64,000 nt of DNA from Vitreoscilla stercoraria DSM 513 (GCF_000382305.1 NZ_KB908024.1:1-64000), one strand, 5' to 3'; positions 15,795-24,201 are shown, counted from the stretch's first letter. Notes: a model not told the origin generated them from the letters alone. Numbers and translations: made by a program.

Positions 15795-16259
15795 ATGAAG
15801 TTAATGGCAGTGTGTGTGGCGGCAATGGTGATGGTTTTAAGTGCTTGTGGTGAGCCTAAAGTCACGCCACAGCTCAAGGTACAAGATTTGGATGGTCAAT
15901 ATGTGACGTTGCAATCTTTGCAAGGCAAGCCAGTCGTGATCAATGTATGGGCCACGTGGTGTGCGCCTTGTCGTCGTGAAATGCCTTTATTGCAAGAGGC
16001 GCAACAACAAAATCCCGATGTGACTTTTGTGTTGATCAATCAAGGTGAAAAAGTCGATGCCATTGAACGCTATTTGGCGCAAGAACAGTTGAACTTAAAA
16101 AATGTGTGGCAAGATGAAAATTTATTGACCCAAGAGGCTTTGGGTTATCAAGCTTTGCCAAGCACGTATTTTTTGAATGCCAAAGGTCAATTGCTTGCTC
16201 AATCGGTTGGTGAGCTTGAAAAGTCACATTTAGAACAATATTTAAAAGACATTCGTTAA
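15795..16259 (+). CDS. TlpA-like thiol:disulfide lipoprotein
   Basis: 154 residues. Lipobox LSAC puts Cys18 as lipid anchor. A thioredoxin fold follows with the redox motif WCAPC (Cys56, Cys59), a TlpA/ResA-style GKPVVINVWATWCAPCRREM and a cis-proline segment ALPSTYFLNAKG. Such proteins reduce disulfides on envelope proteins, for example in cytochrome maturation. No cytochrome genes lie nearby, so its partner is unknown. The two secreted four-cysteine proteins encoded divergently are possible clients. Confidence 0.85.
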   Translation: MKLMAVCVAAMVMVLSACGEPKVTPQLKVQDLDGQYVTLQSLQGKPVVINVWATWCAPCRREMPLLQEAQQQNPDVTFVLINQGEKVDAIERYLAQEQLNLKNVWQDENLLTQEALGYQALPSTYFLNAKGQLLAQSVGELEKSHLEQYLKDIR

Positions 16260-16269
16260 GTCTTATTGT

Positions 16270-16298
16270 AAGCGTCCTGTAAGGTTTACAGGACGCTT
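16270..16298. terminator. Paired DUS terminator between convergent genes
   Basis: aagcgtcctgtaa, three bases, ttacaggacgctt, directly between the TlpA-like gene and the convergent lipoprotein gene. Confidence 0.85.
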
Positions 16299-16300
16299 GT

Positions 16301-16744
16301 TTATGCATGGCAAGAGGATTGATTGACTGTCAAAGTGATGGTTTCTTGATTGCGAAATATATAATTAAAATGCATTTTGTAACCTGCTGCTAAAAATTTC
16401 TTGGTGTCTTTTTCAGCGCACAATTGCTGTATGGCGGCTTGTTTGTTGCTGTCTAAGCTTAATATTTGTGGCGTGATGGCTTCGCTTAAAATGGTGAAAT
16501 TGTAATGAATGTCTTTACCTGTGCGTTTTAGCGAGGATATTTCCATAAAGTTGCCCGCTTGATAAGGCAGTTGTGCTTGCATGTGTTTGAGAGTGGTGTC
16601 AATTTCTTGATCGTAATTGTTGCTGTGGCTGGTTTGATTTTGTATGACTTGAGTCAGATCAGCCGATTCGGTGTCTTTGGTTTGATGGCCACAGGCGCTG
16701 ATGGACAAGACTGCACAGCAGACTAAAAAAGAGAGTTTCAACAT
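16301..16744 (-). CDS. Small lipoprotein, unknown
   Basis: 147 residues, leader MLKLSFLVCCAVLSISAC with lipobox SISAC. The mature part is mixed alpha/beta with three further cysteines, two of them (CAEK, SSCHA) late in the chain. No recognisable domain. It ends three bases from the paired DUS. Confidence 0.7.
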   Translation of the reverse strand: MLKLSFLVCCAVLSISACGHQTKDTESADLTQVIQNQTSHSNNYDQEIDTTLKHMQAQLPYQAGNFMEISSLKRTGKDIHYNFTILSEAITPQILSLDSNKQAAIQQLCAEKDTKKFLAAGYKMHFNYIFRNQETITLTVNQSSCHA

Positions 16745-16802
16745 GATAAGTCCTTATTTTAAAAGCATGATAACCATCAGCTCGTTATCGTAAGGCCATG
16801 TT

Positions 16803-18446
16803 TTACAACCATTGTTCCAATGCAAGCAAAGCTTTTTGTTTGCCCCACCAACATGCTTCTTCAAAAACTGAATAACCAGACAAATCACTGTGAGCAAACT
16901 GCAAGCGTCCTGTATGCTTTTGCAAGGCTTGTAAACCTGTGTTGCTCAAATAATCTGGTGTCGGTACTGCCATGGCATGCCCTCGTACGGTGATGCGTGC
17001 TTGTACCATTTGGCGGCGGATGTCGACACCATAAATGCTTTCTAATTCGGCAGCGGCATGTTGGTAAATGGTTTCAGGACGGCTGTTGATGAGCCAATGG
17101 CGAACATTGGCAGGTGTGTCATGATTGAGCGCATTGTATGCGGTGAATGAAGTATACGGCGGTTGACCTCGCCACAATTCTTGATGTGTGGACACGACAT
17201 AGCCCAAACCTTGCCCTTGATAGGCGACATTGTCCCAAGCCAAAGGCGTACCACTGTATTCAGCAGGCATGCCTTTAAAAATAAAATTGCTCACCAACCA
17301 CGGCGCATATTCAGGCATGTGTTCGCGTGGATTAAATCCGTATTGAGAAATACCATTCACCACGCGCGCGGCAATGTACAACGGCATGGCACAAATCACC
17401 GTTTGAGCGTGCAAATACAACCAACCTTGTTGTCCATCGTAGACCAATACTTTCACGCCATCTTTGGTTTCTTCAATCTTCATGGCACTGGCATTCAAAG
17501 ACACGGCTTGATGCTGAGGCGTCCTGTAAGCAGCAATATCGGGATAAGTTTGTAAGCGACAATATTGGCGTATGCGCTCGCTCAAATGGTTCAAACCATC
17601 AGACCAAGTCAATACTTGGTGGCTGTGTTCGTGTTCATCGTCCAAACGGGTGCGCGCGCAAAAATAATGCAAGCCTGCCCAAGCCGACACTTGGTGTATG
17701 CCTTGTCCATAATCATCGCGACAACAATAATCGGCATACCACAGCAAACTTTCATCGTCATAATGTTCTTGCTTGAGCCAAGTGGCAAAAACCATTTGGT
17801 CGAGTTGGCGCCATGTTTGATCCAAGCTAGAGGCGGCAAGTGGCATGGCAAACACACGTTTGTTGTCCGTACCATGTTGCAAACTCAAGCGATGCATGTG
17901 TTCAAAAAAACGTTCGCTTTGAGCGTTTTTGTGTGGCGCAATGGTGTTTTGCCAATGTTCATCAAAATACAAACGCTCGGTTGGCGCATGCACCAAAGCT
18001 TTTTCATCGTATTGACCGTCCTGAAAAACCTTTAAGTCGCGTAGCAATTCTTCGATATGAGTCGATTCGAGCGAAGGCAAAGGCAGATAATGCGCCCCCG
18101 TTGGATAATACACCTCGCCATGATGTTCGCCACGATTGTTGCCATTGCGTTCAGGACCATCGAGTAAAACATAATCGTGCATGCCATGTTTGGCAAATTG
18201 CCACGCCGCCGACAAACCCGCACCGCCGCTACCAACAATCACCGCTTTAACCTGTTTGACAGGGATGTTTTGAGGCAATGCATGCATGGCGTCGCGCATG
18301 GCATGCCCCAAAGCCATGCCGGGATAATCAATGCTAATGGGTGGCGTTTGAGGATTGAACCGACGGTAAGAGCCCAAACCAGTAGCACCAAGCAAGCCTG
18401 CACCCAATACATGTCCTAAAAAACGGCGGCGGCTGAGTTTCATCAT
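16803..18446 (-). CDS. Tat-exported FAD/NAD(P)-dependent oxidoreductase, amine-oxidase-like
   Basis: 547 residues. The N-terminus has a twin-arginine signal (SRRRFLGH plus a Gly/Ala/Leu stretch), so a folded flavoprotein is exported. An FAD-binding Rossmann motif VIVGSGGAGLSAAW follows near residue 70. The C-terminus (GRLQFAHSDLSGYSVFEEA) resembles the second FAD-contact region of amine-oxidase-type flavoproteins. The chosen ATG overlaps the stop codon of the upstream aminopropyltransferase gene (ATGA), a sign of translational coupling. With SpeD and an aminopropyltransferase next door, a polyamine or polyamine-adduct substrate is plausible but unproven. Confidence 0.75.
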   Translation of the reverse strand: MMKLSRRRFLGHVLGAGLLGATGLGSYRRFNPQTPPISIDYPGMALGHAMRDAMHALPQNIPVKQVKAVIVGSGGAGLSAAWQFAKHGMHDYVLLDGPERNGNNRGEHHGEVYYPTGAHYLPLPSLESTHIEELLRDLKVFQDGQYDEKALVHAPTERLYFDEHWQNTIAPHKNAQSERFFEHMHRLSLQHGTDNKRVFAMPLAASSLDQTWRQLDQMVFATWLKQEHYDDESLLWYADYCCRDDYGQGIHQVSAWAGLHYFCARTRLDDEHEHSHQVLTWSDGLNHLSERIRQYCRLQTYPDIAAYRTPQHQAVSLNASAMKIEETKDGVKVLVYDGQQGWLYLHAQTVICAMPLYIAARVVNGISQYGFNPREHMPEYAPWLVSNFIFKGMPAEYSGTPLAWDNVAYQGQGLGYVVSTHQELWRGQPPYTSFTAYNALNHDTPANVRHWLINSRPETIYQHAAAELESIYGVDIRRQMVQARITVRGHAMAVPTPDYLSNTGLQALQKHTGRLQFAHSDLSGYSVFEEACWWGKQKALLALEQWL

Positions 18447-19981
18447 CGTGTTGCAGCTCGCCAATCGGATTCAAAATATTCGACCAAACGTTGCGTGTTC
18501 AAATGATTGGCTTCCACGTTCAAGCGAGGCATGTCTTTGGGAAATGAAAACATTTGTGCTGTGGTTTGTGCATCTAAAAATTGTGTAGGTACTTGATAGG
18601 TTTTGGGGATGTGGAACTCGTCCTGTAGCGATGCCATCACAAAACCCCATTCACCAAAAGAAGGCACATAAGCATGGTAAGGCAAAGTTCTTAAGCCTGC
18701 CGCTTCCAAGGTGGTGACGATGCACCAAAACGCTTGTGGCGCAAAATAAGGCGAAGTCGATTGCACCACGACATTGCCGTTTGGGTTGAGATGGCGTTTG
18801 ACCATGCGATACATCGGTACAGAATACAATTTGCCCAATGAAAAATTGGATGGATCAGGCAAATCGATGATAATCGCATCAAAAGTTTGGGTGGCTTGTT
18901 CTAGCCATTTGGCCGCATCGTTGTTGACGATGGTGACTTTGGGATGGTTTAAGGCGTTGGCATTGAGTTGGGTCAAGGCAGAAGAAGTGCGAAACAGCTT
19001 GGTCATTTCAGGATCCAAATCGACCAAGGTAATGTGATTGACTTGTGGGTATTTCAACACTTCGCGTGCCGCAAAACCATCGCCACCACCCAAAATCAAT
19101 ACATCTTTCACGGTGTTTTTTTGTTCCATAATCGGCAAAACCAAGGCTTCGTGGTAACGGGCTTCGTCAATCGACGAAAATTGCAAATTGCCGTTGATGA
19201 ACAAGCGCGTGTCATTGTGCCAACGTGTGACCACCAAACGCTGGTAAGGCGAGGCGCTCGAATACACAATCGGATCGCCAAAATAACTTTGTTCGGCTTT
19301 GTAAGTGATTTGGTCTGCATACCAAAAACAACACAATAAAACCAACATGATGATGTTGCCACGAAAACGCAGGCTTTTATAAGATGGTAATTCGTGTTTG
19401 AAAATTTTGGCAGTGATTAAAGCCACGCCCACATTCAAAATACCAAACAACAAAGCGCTGCGAGCCATGCCTAATTTGGGTGCCAAAATCAATGGAAATA
19501 ACAAAGACACCGCCAAGGCGCCCATGTAATCAAACGTCAGTACACGACTGACAATTTCTTTGAATTCGGCTTGATGTTGATGTAAAACCCGCATCACCAA
19601 AGGAATTTCCATACCCACAACCGTACCAACAATAATGACTAAACCATATAAAATGATGCGAAATGGCGCGGCAGAAAAACCAAACAAAACAAACAGTGCC
19701 AAAGCCGATATGCCGCCGATGATGCCGACAAGCATTTCGGTTTCAATAAAACGGGTGAGAGCATGCTCGTCTGAGATGTAGCGGGTTAAATGCGAACCGA
19801 TGCCCATTGAGAACAAATACAGGCCGATGATGGTGGAAAATTGTAAGATAGAATCGCCTAACAAATAGCTGGCCAAAGCAGCCATGATGAGCTCATAGGC
19901 CAAACCACAGCTTGCGACAATGAAAACAGAGATGATTAAAGCGGGATTCACAGGTTTTTCCACCAAGAAAAGTGCAGGCAT
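18443..19981 (-). CDS. Membrane-fused polyamine aminopropyltransferase (spermidine synthase-like)
   Basis: 512 residues. About seven membrane segments fill residues 12-225. A SpeE-type methyltransferase fold follows: YHEALV (276-281), SAM-binding GGGDGFAAREVLK (298-310), acidic VDLDPEM (320-326) and catalytic-region IIDLPDP (371-377). Soluble SpeE moves an aminopropyl group from decarboxylated SAM to putrescine; membrane-fused versions are widespread but their acceptor is often unknown. speD, the source of decarboxylated SAM, is encoded in the divergent arm. The start ATG has a weak RBS; a GTG at codon 11 with GGTGGA before it is an alternative. Confidence 0.85.
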   Translation of the reverse strand: MPALFLVEKPVNPALIISVFIVASCGLAYELIMAALASYLLGDSILQFSTIIGLYLFSMGIGSHLTRYISDEHALTRFIETEMLVGIIGGISALALFVLFGFSAAPFRIILYGLVIIVGTVVGMEIPLVMRVLHQHQAEFKEIVSRVLTFDYMGALAVSLLFPLILAPKLGMARSALLFGILNVGVALITAKIFKHELPSYKSLRFRGNIIMLVLLCCFWYADQITYKAEQSYFGDPIVYSSASPYQRLVVTRWHNDTRLFINGNLQFSSIDEARYHEALVLPIMEQKNTVKDVLILGGGDGFAAREVLKYPQVNHITLVDLDPEMTKLFRTSSALTQLNANALNHPKVTIVNNDAAKWLEQATQTFDAIIIDLPDPSNFSLGKLYSVPMYRMVKRHLNPNGNVVVQSTSPYFAPQAFWCIVTTLEAAGLRTLPYHAYVPSFGEWGFVMASLQDEFHIPKTYQVPTQFLDAQTTAQMFSFPKDMPRLNVEANHLNTQRLVEYFESDWRAATR

Positions 19982-20012
19982 GCTAACACAAATTTTGATG
20001 TAAATAGCATGT

Positions 20013-20029
20013 AAAAGCGTCCTGTAAAA
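20013..20029 (+). repeat. Single DUS word in the divergent intergenic region
   Basis: aaaagcgtcctgtaaaa lies about 35 bp upstream of the aminopropyltransferase gene, in its leader. Confidence 0.7.
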
Positions 20030-20081
20030 TTAAAAATGTTTGAAAATTACGTATGATATGTTCATGTTTGGAATGATTGTT

Positions 20082-20091
20082 TTGTATACAA
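20082..20091. promoter_or_regulatory. Palindrome TTGTATACAA in the divergent promoter region
   Basis: A perfect 10-bp palindrome about 50 bp before DUF350 and 100 bp before the divergent aminopropyltransferase gene. A common regulator for both arms could bind here, but ten bases of AT-rich palindrome can occur by chance. Confidence 0.3.
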
Positions 20092-20131
20092 TTGGATGTT
20101 TTTAGGCTACATTTAGTGCCAATATACTGAA

Positions 20132-20542
20132 ATGGATGCAACGATGGAAATCGCAATTTGGCAATATTTACTGTATTTGAAATATTTTGGCGTCGCCTTA
20201 ATCATGTTGGTGGTGTTTGCGGCGGTGTATACACGCATCACGCCGATTCGGGAATTGGCTGCCATCAAAGAAGGTAATGTGGCGTGTGCTTTGTCTTTCA
20301 GTGGGGCGCTGATAGGTTTTTGTATCACTTTGATTTCAAGCATGATGCAATCTGTTGGCATGCTCAGTTTTGTGATTTGGGGTGCTGCTGCGGCCGTGAT
20401 TCAAATTTTGGTGTATTTTGTGGCGACGCGTTTGATACCAGATGCCGATGAACAATTGCGCAATAACAATGTGGCTGTGGGTATTTTGTTTTTGGGCTTG
20501 TCGGTATCCATCGGTATTTTAAATGCCGCTTCATTAAGTTAA
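20132..20542 (+). CDS. DUF350 (YjfL-like) inner-membrane protein
   Basis: 136 residues with four membrane helices. The pattern IKEGNVACALSFSGALIGF followed by NNNVAVGILFLGLSVSIGIL is the DUF350 duplication (two hairpins each starting with a conserved Asn). Family members such as E. coli YjfL are membrane proteins found beside PspA-like, ATP-grasp and polyamine-related genes; no biochemical activity is established. First gene of a tight plus-strand operon. ATG at 20144 is an alternative start. Confidence 0.85.
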   Translation: MDATMEIAIWQYLLYLKYFGVALIMLVVFAAVYTRITPIRELAAIKEGNVACALSFSGALIGFCITLISSMMQSVGMLSFVIWGAAAAVIQILVYFVATRLIPDADEQLRNNNVAVGILFLGLSVSIGILNAASLS

Positions 20543-20555
20543 AAGGAATGACATT

Positions 20556-21674
20556 ATGGTTTTTAAATCCATTTTTGGCGGTGCGGATGTAGGTGGTTTC
20601 ATCAAGAAACAATTCATTGATGTCATTCAATGGCCCAATCCTGAACCTGAAGTCTTAATGTGGCGTTTTCCGATTCAAGATGAGGAAATTCAAAACGGCG
20701 CTAGCTTAACAGTACGAGATTCGCAAGCGGCGATGTTTGTGGACGAAGGCGTGACAGCCGATGTATTTACAGCGGGTACTTATAAACTCACCACACAAAA
20801 CTTACCCATTTTGACCAACTTGAAAAACTGGTCAAGAATGTTTGAGTCGCCGTTCAAGTCGGATGTGTATTTCTTCAATATGCGCCAACAATTGTCACGT
20901 CGTTGGGGCACGTCTCAGCCTGTCACCATTCGTGACAGTGATTTTGGTGCGGTGGCGGTGCGTGCGTTTGGCATGTATTCATTCCGTATTGCTGACCCTT
21001 CTTTGTTTTTCCGTGAAGTGACAGGCGTGACAGTAGAATATCGTGGCAATCAATTAGAAGAACAATTGCGCAATTTGGCTGTGACCAATTTGGCTTCGGC
21101 GTTTGGTACTTCAGGCATTCCATTTTTGGACATGGCGGCCAATCAAGTTGGTTTGTCACACAAAATGACAGAATTGCTGCAACCTTTGTTTGCACGCATT
21201 GGTTTGTTGCTAGAAAGCTTTACCGTTGAAAGCGTGACCTTGCCTGAAGCTTTGCAAAAACGCATGGACGAGCGCATGGGTATGGGCATTATTGGCGATA
21301 TGTCACGCTATACCCAATTTCAAACTGCCCAAGCCATTCCCATGGCAGCACAAAATGAGGGTGGGATTGCAGGTATTGGCGCAGGCATTGCCGCTGGTAT
21401 GGGTATGGGTAATGCCATGACTCAAGCGATGATGCCCGGTATACAACAGCCTCAAATGCCTTATCAACAGCCTTATCAACAACCAACGCTACCTCAACAA
21501 ACCGCAGCAGTCGGCGCGGGTGCCGCAGCAGGTGCGGCGACGGTAGGAACAGGCGGTGGCGAAGATTTAGCGAGTAAATTGATGCAACTGAAAACTTTGT
21601 TAGACCAAGGTTTGATCAGTCAGGATGACTTTGATGCTGCCAAGGCGGAAGTCATTAAAAAAATCACGGGATAA
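20556..21674 (+). CDS. SPFH-domain protein with C-terminal SHOCT domain (YdjI-like)
   Basis: 372 residues. The N-terminal 300 residues fit the SPFH/virion-core-like family typified by B. subtilis YdjI (WRFPIQDEEIQNGASLTVRD, early; FGMYSFRIADPSLFFREVTG, middle). A Met/Gln/Pro-rich linker (290-325) leads to a SHOCT-type end (EDLASKLMQLKTLLDQGLIS, then DDFDAAKAEVIKK). YdjI works with YdjG/H and the PspA homologue YdjF at stressed membranes. RBS AAGGAATG is strong. It sits 13 bp after DUF350 and 15 bp before the DUF4178 gene. Confidence 0.8.
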   Translation: MVFKSIFGGADVGGFIKKQFIDVIQWPNPEPEVLMWRFPIQDEEIQNGASLTVRDSQAAMFVDEGVTADVFTAGTYKLTTQNLPILTNLKNWSRMFESPFKSDVYFFNMRQQLSRRWGTSQPVTIRDSDFGAVAVRAFGMYSFRIADPSLFFREVTGVTVEYRGNQLEEQLRNLAVTNLASAFGTSGIPFLDMAANQVGLSHKMTELLQPLFARIGLLLESFTVESVTLPEALQKRMDERMGMGIIGDMSRYTQFQTAQAIPMAAQNEGGIAGIGAGIAAGMGMGNAMTQAMMPGIQQPQMPYQQPYQQPTLPQQTAAVGAGAAAGAATVGTGGGEDLASKLMQLKTLLDQGLISQDDFDAAKAEVIKKITG

Positions 21675-21689
21675 CGGTAAAGGTTCAGC

Positions 21690-23324
21690 GTGGCTAGTTT
21701 GTTTCATACGTCTTGTCCTCAATGTGGTGCCAATGTCGAGGTGCAATCTGCTACTGCCGTTACGGTAGTGTGCGGCTCTTGTCATTCGATGTTGGTGCGA
21801 AGCGGGGAGCAATTGGCCGCTTCAGGTCGCCATTCGGTATTGTTGCAAGACTTTTCGCCTTTGCAAGTGGGCACCAACGGTTCTTACAAAGGCATGTTGT
21901 TCACTTTGGTGGGACGCTTGCAAGTGCAATACGAAGGTGGCAGTTGGAATGAATGGCATGCTTTGTTACATGACGGGCGCAGCACGTGGTTGTCTGAGTC
22001 TGCTGATTTGTTTGTGTTTACCGAACTCGAAACCGCCGCGCAAATTGGCGAATTGCCCAAATTTGAAGACATTCAAATTGGCGCCACTTGGTTTTCTTAT
22101 GGACCCAAGTCTTATGCTGTGGCAGACATCCGCGAAGCCAACCGCAGCCGTTATGCTGCGGAAGGTGAATTGCCGTATATCGTGCCTGAAAATGAAGTGG
22201 CGAAAGTGGTCGATTGTCGTAGCACCGACACTTTCATGACGTTAGACTATACCAATGACAATAAGCGGCCTGAAGTATTTATTGGGCAAGGTGTTGAATT
22301 ATCGGTTTTGGGTTTGCAAAATTTGCGTACCAAAGACCAAATTCAAGAAAGTGCAGGCCGCTTAAAAGGCAGCGCACAAGGCAGTAAATGTCCCAATTGC
22401 GGTGGTACGGTGCAATGGGTGACAGGTGTGGCCACGCATGTGGTGTGTCATTATTGTCAAAGTCAGATTGATTTCAGTGCAGAACAAGCGGTTGTGGTGG
22501 AAACGCGCAACATGCGCATGGAACAAGACAACGCTTTTACATTGAATCTGGGCAGCCAAGCGACGATTATGAGGCAACAATGGTGGGTCATTGGTGCGAT
22601 GAAACAATCGGAAGTGGCGGGCAATGCGGCACGTTCGACTTTGTATCCTGGTAATCAACCTAAAATCTTAGTCCCTGAGGGCGATCCTTGGTGTGAGTAT
22701 TTATTGTATGCGCCTGAAAAAGGTTTTTTGTGGTTGACTGAAATGTCAGGCAATCGTTGGGCCATTGCCAAGACTTTGAATACGTGGCCACAGTTACAAA
22801 TGCCTTTGCGTCCTATTAACGATAACAAGCGTCCTGTAAACTTATTGTACGATTATGGTGGACAAGTGCAATATGCCGCGGGGGCATTTTATTGGAATGT
22901 GGCACCGAAAGACGTTACATATTACACAGATTTTGGTACTGAAAAGAAAAAACTGTCAGCTGCTTTGACCGCATTTGAGCAATCTTGGTCGGCTGTGACT
23001 GAAATTCCTGCTGCGGCAGTGGCTGCATGGTTTCAAAACAATCAAATTGCCAAGCCAATGGAGTTGGGTCAAGCCAATCAATTGGCACAAAATGCCTTGC
23101 GCGTTGAGGCGAGTCATTTTAATGCTGGTGCAGGAGCTGCGGCTGTCAATACGGCTTCTAATGCCGTAGGCTCTAACAAAGCCATGATTTGGCTCTTGAT
23201 TTATTTGGTCTTGAATTTTCCTGCCATGCTGATGGGTTTGATGGGGGACGGCTTATTTGGTGTCATTATTGTGACCTTGATAGTGCATTGGATTTTGAAA
23301 ATGATTTTTAATAAAAATACCTGA
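21690..23324 (+). CDS. DUF4178 protein with two zinc ribbons and a C-terminal membrane anchor
   Basis: 544 residues, GTG start. Zinc ribbon 1: Cys9, Cys12, Cys28, Cys31. A DUF4178-like beta-rich domain follows (SYKGMLFTLVGRLQVQYEGG, then WNEWHALL). Zinc ribbon 2: Cys234, Cys237, Cys253, Cys256, followed by a second DUF4178-like domain (QQWWVIGAMKQSEV, CEYLLYAPEKGFLWLTE). Two membrane helices close the chain (about 490-540). The two-ribbon/two-domain layout suggests an internal duplication. Family function is unknown; B. subtilis YdjG, a comparable ribbon-membrane protein, recruits a PspA homologue. One DUS lies inside (22827). Confidence 0.8.
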   Translation: MASLFHTSCPQCGANVEVQSATAVTVVCGSCHSMLVRSGEQLAASGRHSVLLQDFSPLQVGTNGSYKGMLFTLVGRLQVQYEGGSWNEWHALLHDGRSTWLSESADLFVFTELETAAQIGELPKFEDIQIGATWFSYGPKSYAVADIREANRSRYAAEGELPYIVPENEVAKVVDCRSTDTFMTLDYTNDNKRPEVFIGQGVELSVLGLQNLRTKDQIQESAGRLKGSAQGSKCPNCGGTVQWVTGVATHVVCHYCQSQIDFSAEQAVVVETRNMRMEQDNAFTLNLGSQATIMRQQWWVIGAMKQSEVAGNAARSTLYPGNQPKILVPEGDPWCEYLLYAPEKGFLWLTEMSGNRWAIAKTLNTWPQLQMPLRPINDNKRPVNLLYDYGGQVQYAAGAFYWNVAPKDVTYYTDFGTEKKKLSAALTAFEQSWSAVTEIPAAAVAAWFQNNQIAKPMELGQANQLAQNALRVEASHFNAGAGAAAVNTASNAVGSNKAMIWLLIYLVLNFPAMLMGLMGDGLFGVIIVTLIVHWILKMIFNKNT

Positions 23325-23343
23325 GGTCAAATAAGGAATCAAT

Positions 23344-23493
23344 ATGAAGGGATTTTTTTCTTGGGCTGCGGTAGCATTGTTGGTTGCCAGTACCAGTATC
23401 AATTATTCTATGGTTTCTACCAGTAGCACCGCTTCAAAGTCTGGTAACAGTTCAGTGGTACGCACGCCAAGCAGTGGTGGTTGGCACAAATAA
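23344..23493 (+). CDS. 49-residue membrane or secreted peptide in the polyamine cluster
   Basis: ATG to TAA, 49 codons, beginning MKGFFSWAAVALLVASTSI and ending RTPSSGGWHK. A hydrophobic leader is followed by a Ser/Thr-rich tail with two positive charges. It lies 19 bp after the DUF4178 gene and 9 bp before speD, all on one strand, which favours a real gene. An RBS-like aaggaatcaat precedes it. No family recognised; the Gly-Gly-Trp-His-Lys end could be an accessible tag or contact site, which is speculation. Confidence 0.6.
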   Translation: MKGFFSWAAVALLVASTSINYSMVSTSSTASKSGNSSVVRTPSSGGWHK

Positions 23494-23502
23494 GGTTGAT
23501 TT

Positions 23503-23862
23503 ATGCAGTTAGCAGGGCAACACTGCTTACTTGATGTAAGTGGTATCGATATTGAATGGGCAAAAGATGCTGTACGCATCGAAGCTTTGCTGCGAGAAGT
23601 TGCACACGCAGCAGGAGCGACCATTATCAACAGCCATTTTCACACTTTTGGTGCGGGTGGTGGCGTCACTGGCGTTTTGCTATTAGCAGAATCTCATATC
23701 AGTATTCACACATGGCCAGAGCATGCTTATGCGGCTTTGGATATCTTTATGTGTGGGTCACATCAAATTGAATTGGCATTGTGTTTGCTTAAGAGCAAAA
23801 TGCAGTCTGATTTCATTAATATCAATATGATTAATCGCGGTCTTCCAACAAACTTAAATTAA
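23503..23862 (+). CDS. speD: S-adenosylmethionine decarboxylase proenzyme
   Basis: 119 residues, the short prokaryotic class. The self-cleavage site ESHISIHTWPE gives Ser64 as the future pyruvoyl group, with His69 and Cys84 as the processing and catalytic residues, and the strand HFHTFGAGGGVTGVLLLAES before it. The enzyme makes decarboxylated SAM, the aminopropyl donor. Its normal partner SpeE is represented here only by the membrane-fused enzyme at 18443-19981, so the pathway product may not be ordinary spermidine. Confidence 0.92.
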   Translation: MQLAGQHCLLDVSGIDIEWAKDAVRIEALLREVAHAAGATIINSHFHTFGAGGGVTGVLLLAESHISIHTWPEHAYAALDIFMCGSHQIELALCLLKSKMQSDFININMINRGLPTNLN

Positions 23863-23892
23863 TTTTTTTATGACATTAATATTTAATTAATA

Positions 23893-23924
23893 AGATGATT
23901 AGATGATTAGATGATTAGATGATT
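23893..23924. repeat. Tandem octamer repeat (AGATGATT)x4
   Basis: Four exact copies of agatgatt in a row, followed by a broken copy. An eight-base unit is not a multiple of three and would shift promoter spacing by slipped-strand mispairing, but it lies about 300 bp before the FNR-like box and 30 bp after speD. Confidence 0.85.
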
Positions 23925-24187
23925 AATTCTTGAATAAAAACAGATGGTGATGTGAATTATATGGCCGAAATTTGACTATTTTTAATTGATTTAAGTCATA
24001 TTTTGAAAAGGCTATTTTAGAAAGTTGTTTTTCAGTCAAAATGCCAATGGTTTTAAAAAATTAAATATGCATATAATATAAATTATTTGTCAATTAAAAA
24101 CAATAAGTTGCATTTATTTTGGAACTTTTAAGTGCGATTTTTCAAAAGTGTTGATATGTTGTTAATGGGTAATCATCTGTAAATTAT

Positions 24188-24201
24188 TTGATATAAATCA
24201 A
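24188..24201. promoter_or_regulatory. FNR-box match TTGATATAAATCAA
   Basis: Exact match to the FNR/CRP-family half sites TTGAT-N4-ATCAA. A -10-like TATTGT near 24229 would put the box close to -41, the position of an activating FNR site. It lies 270 bp before the autotransporter start codon. Confidence 0.55.
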
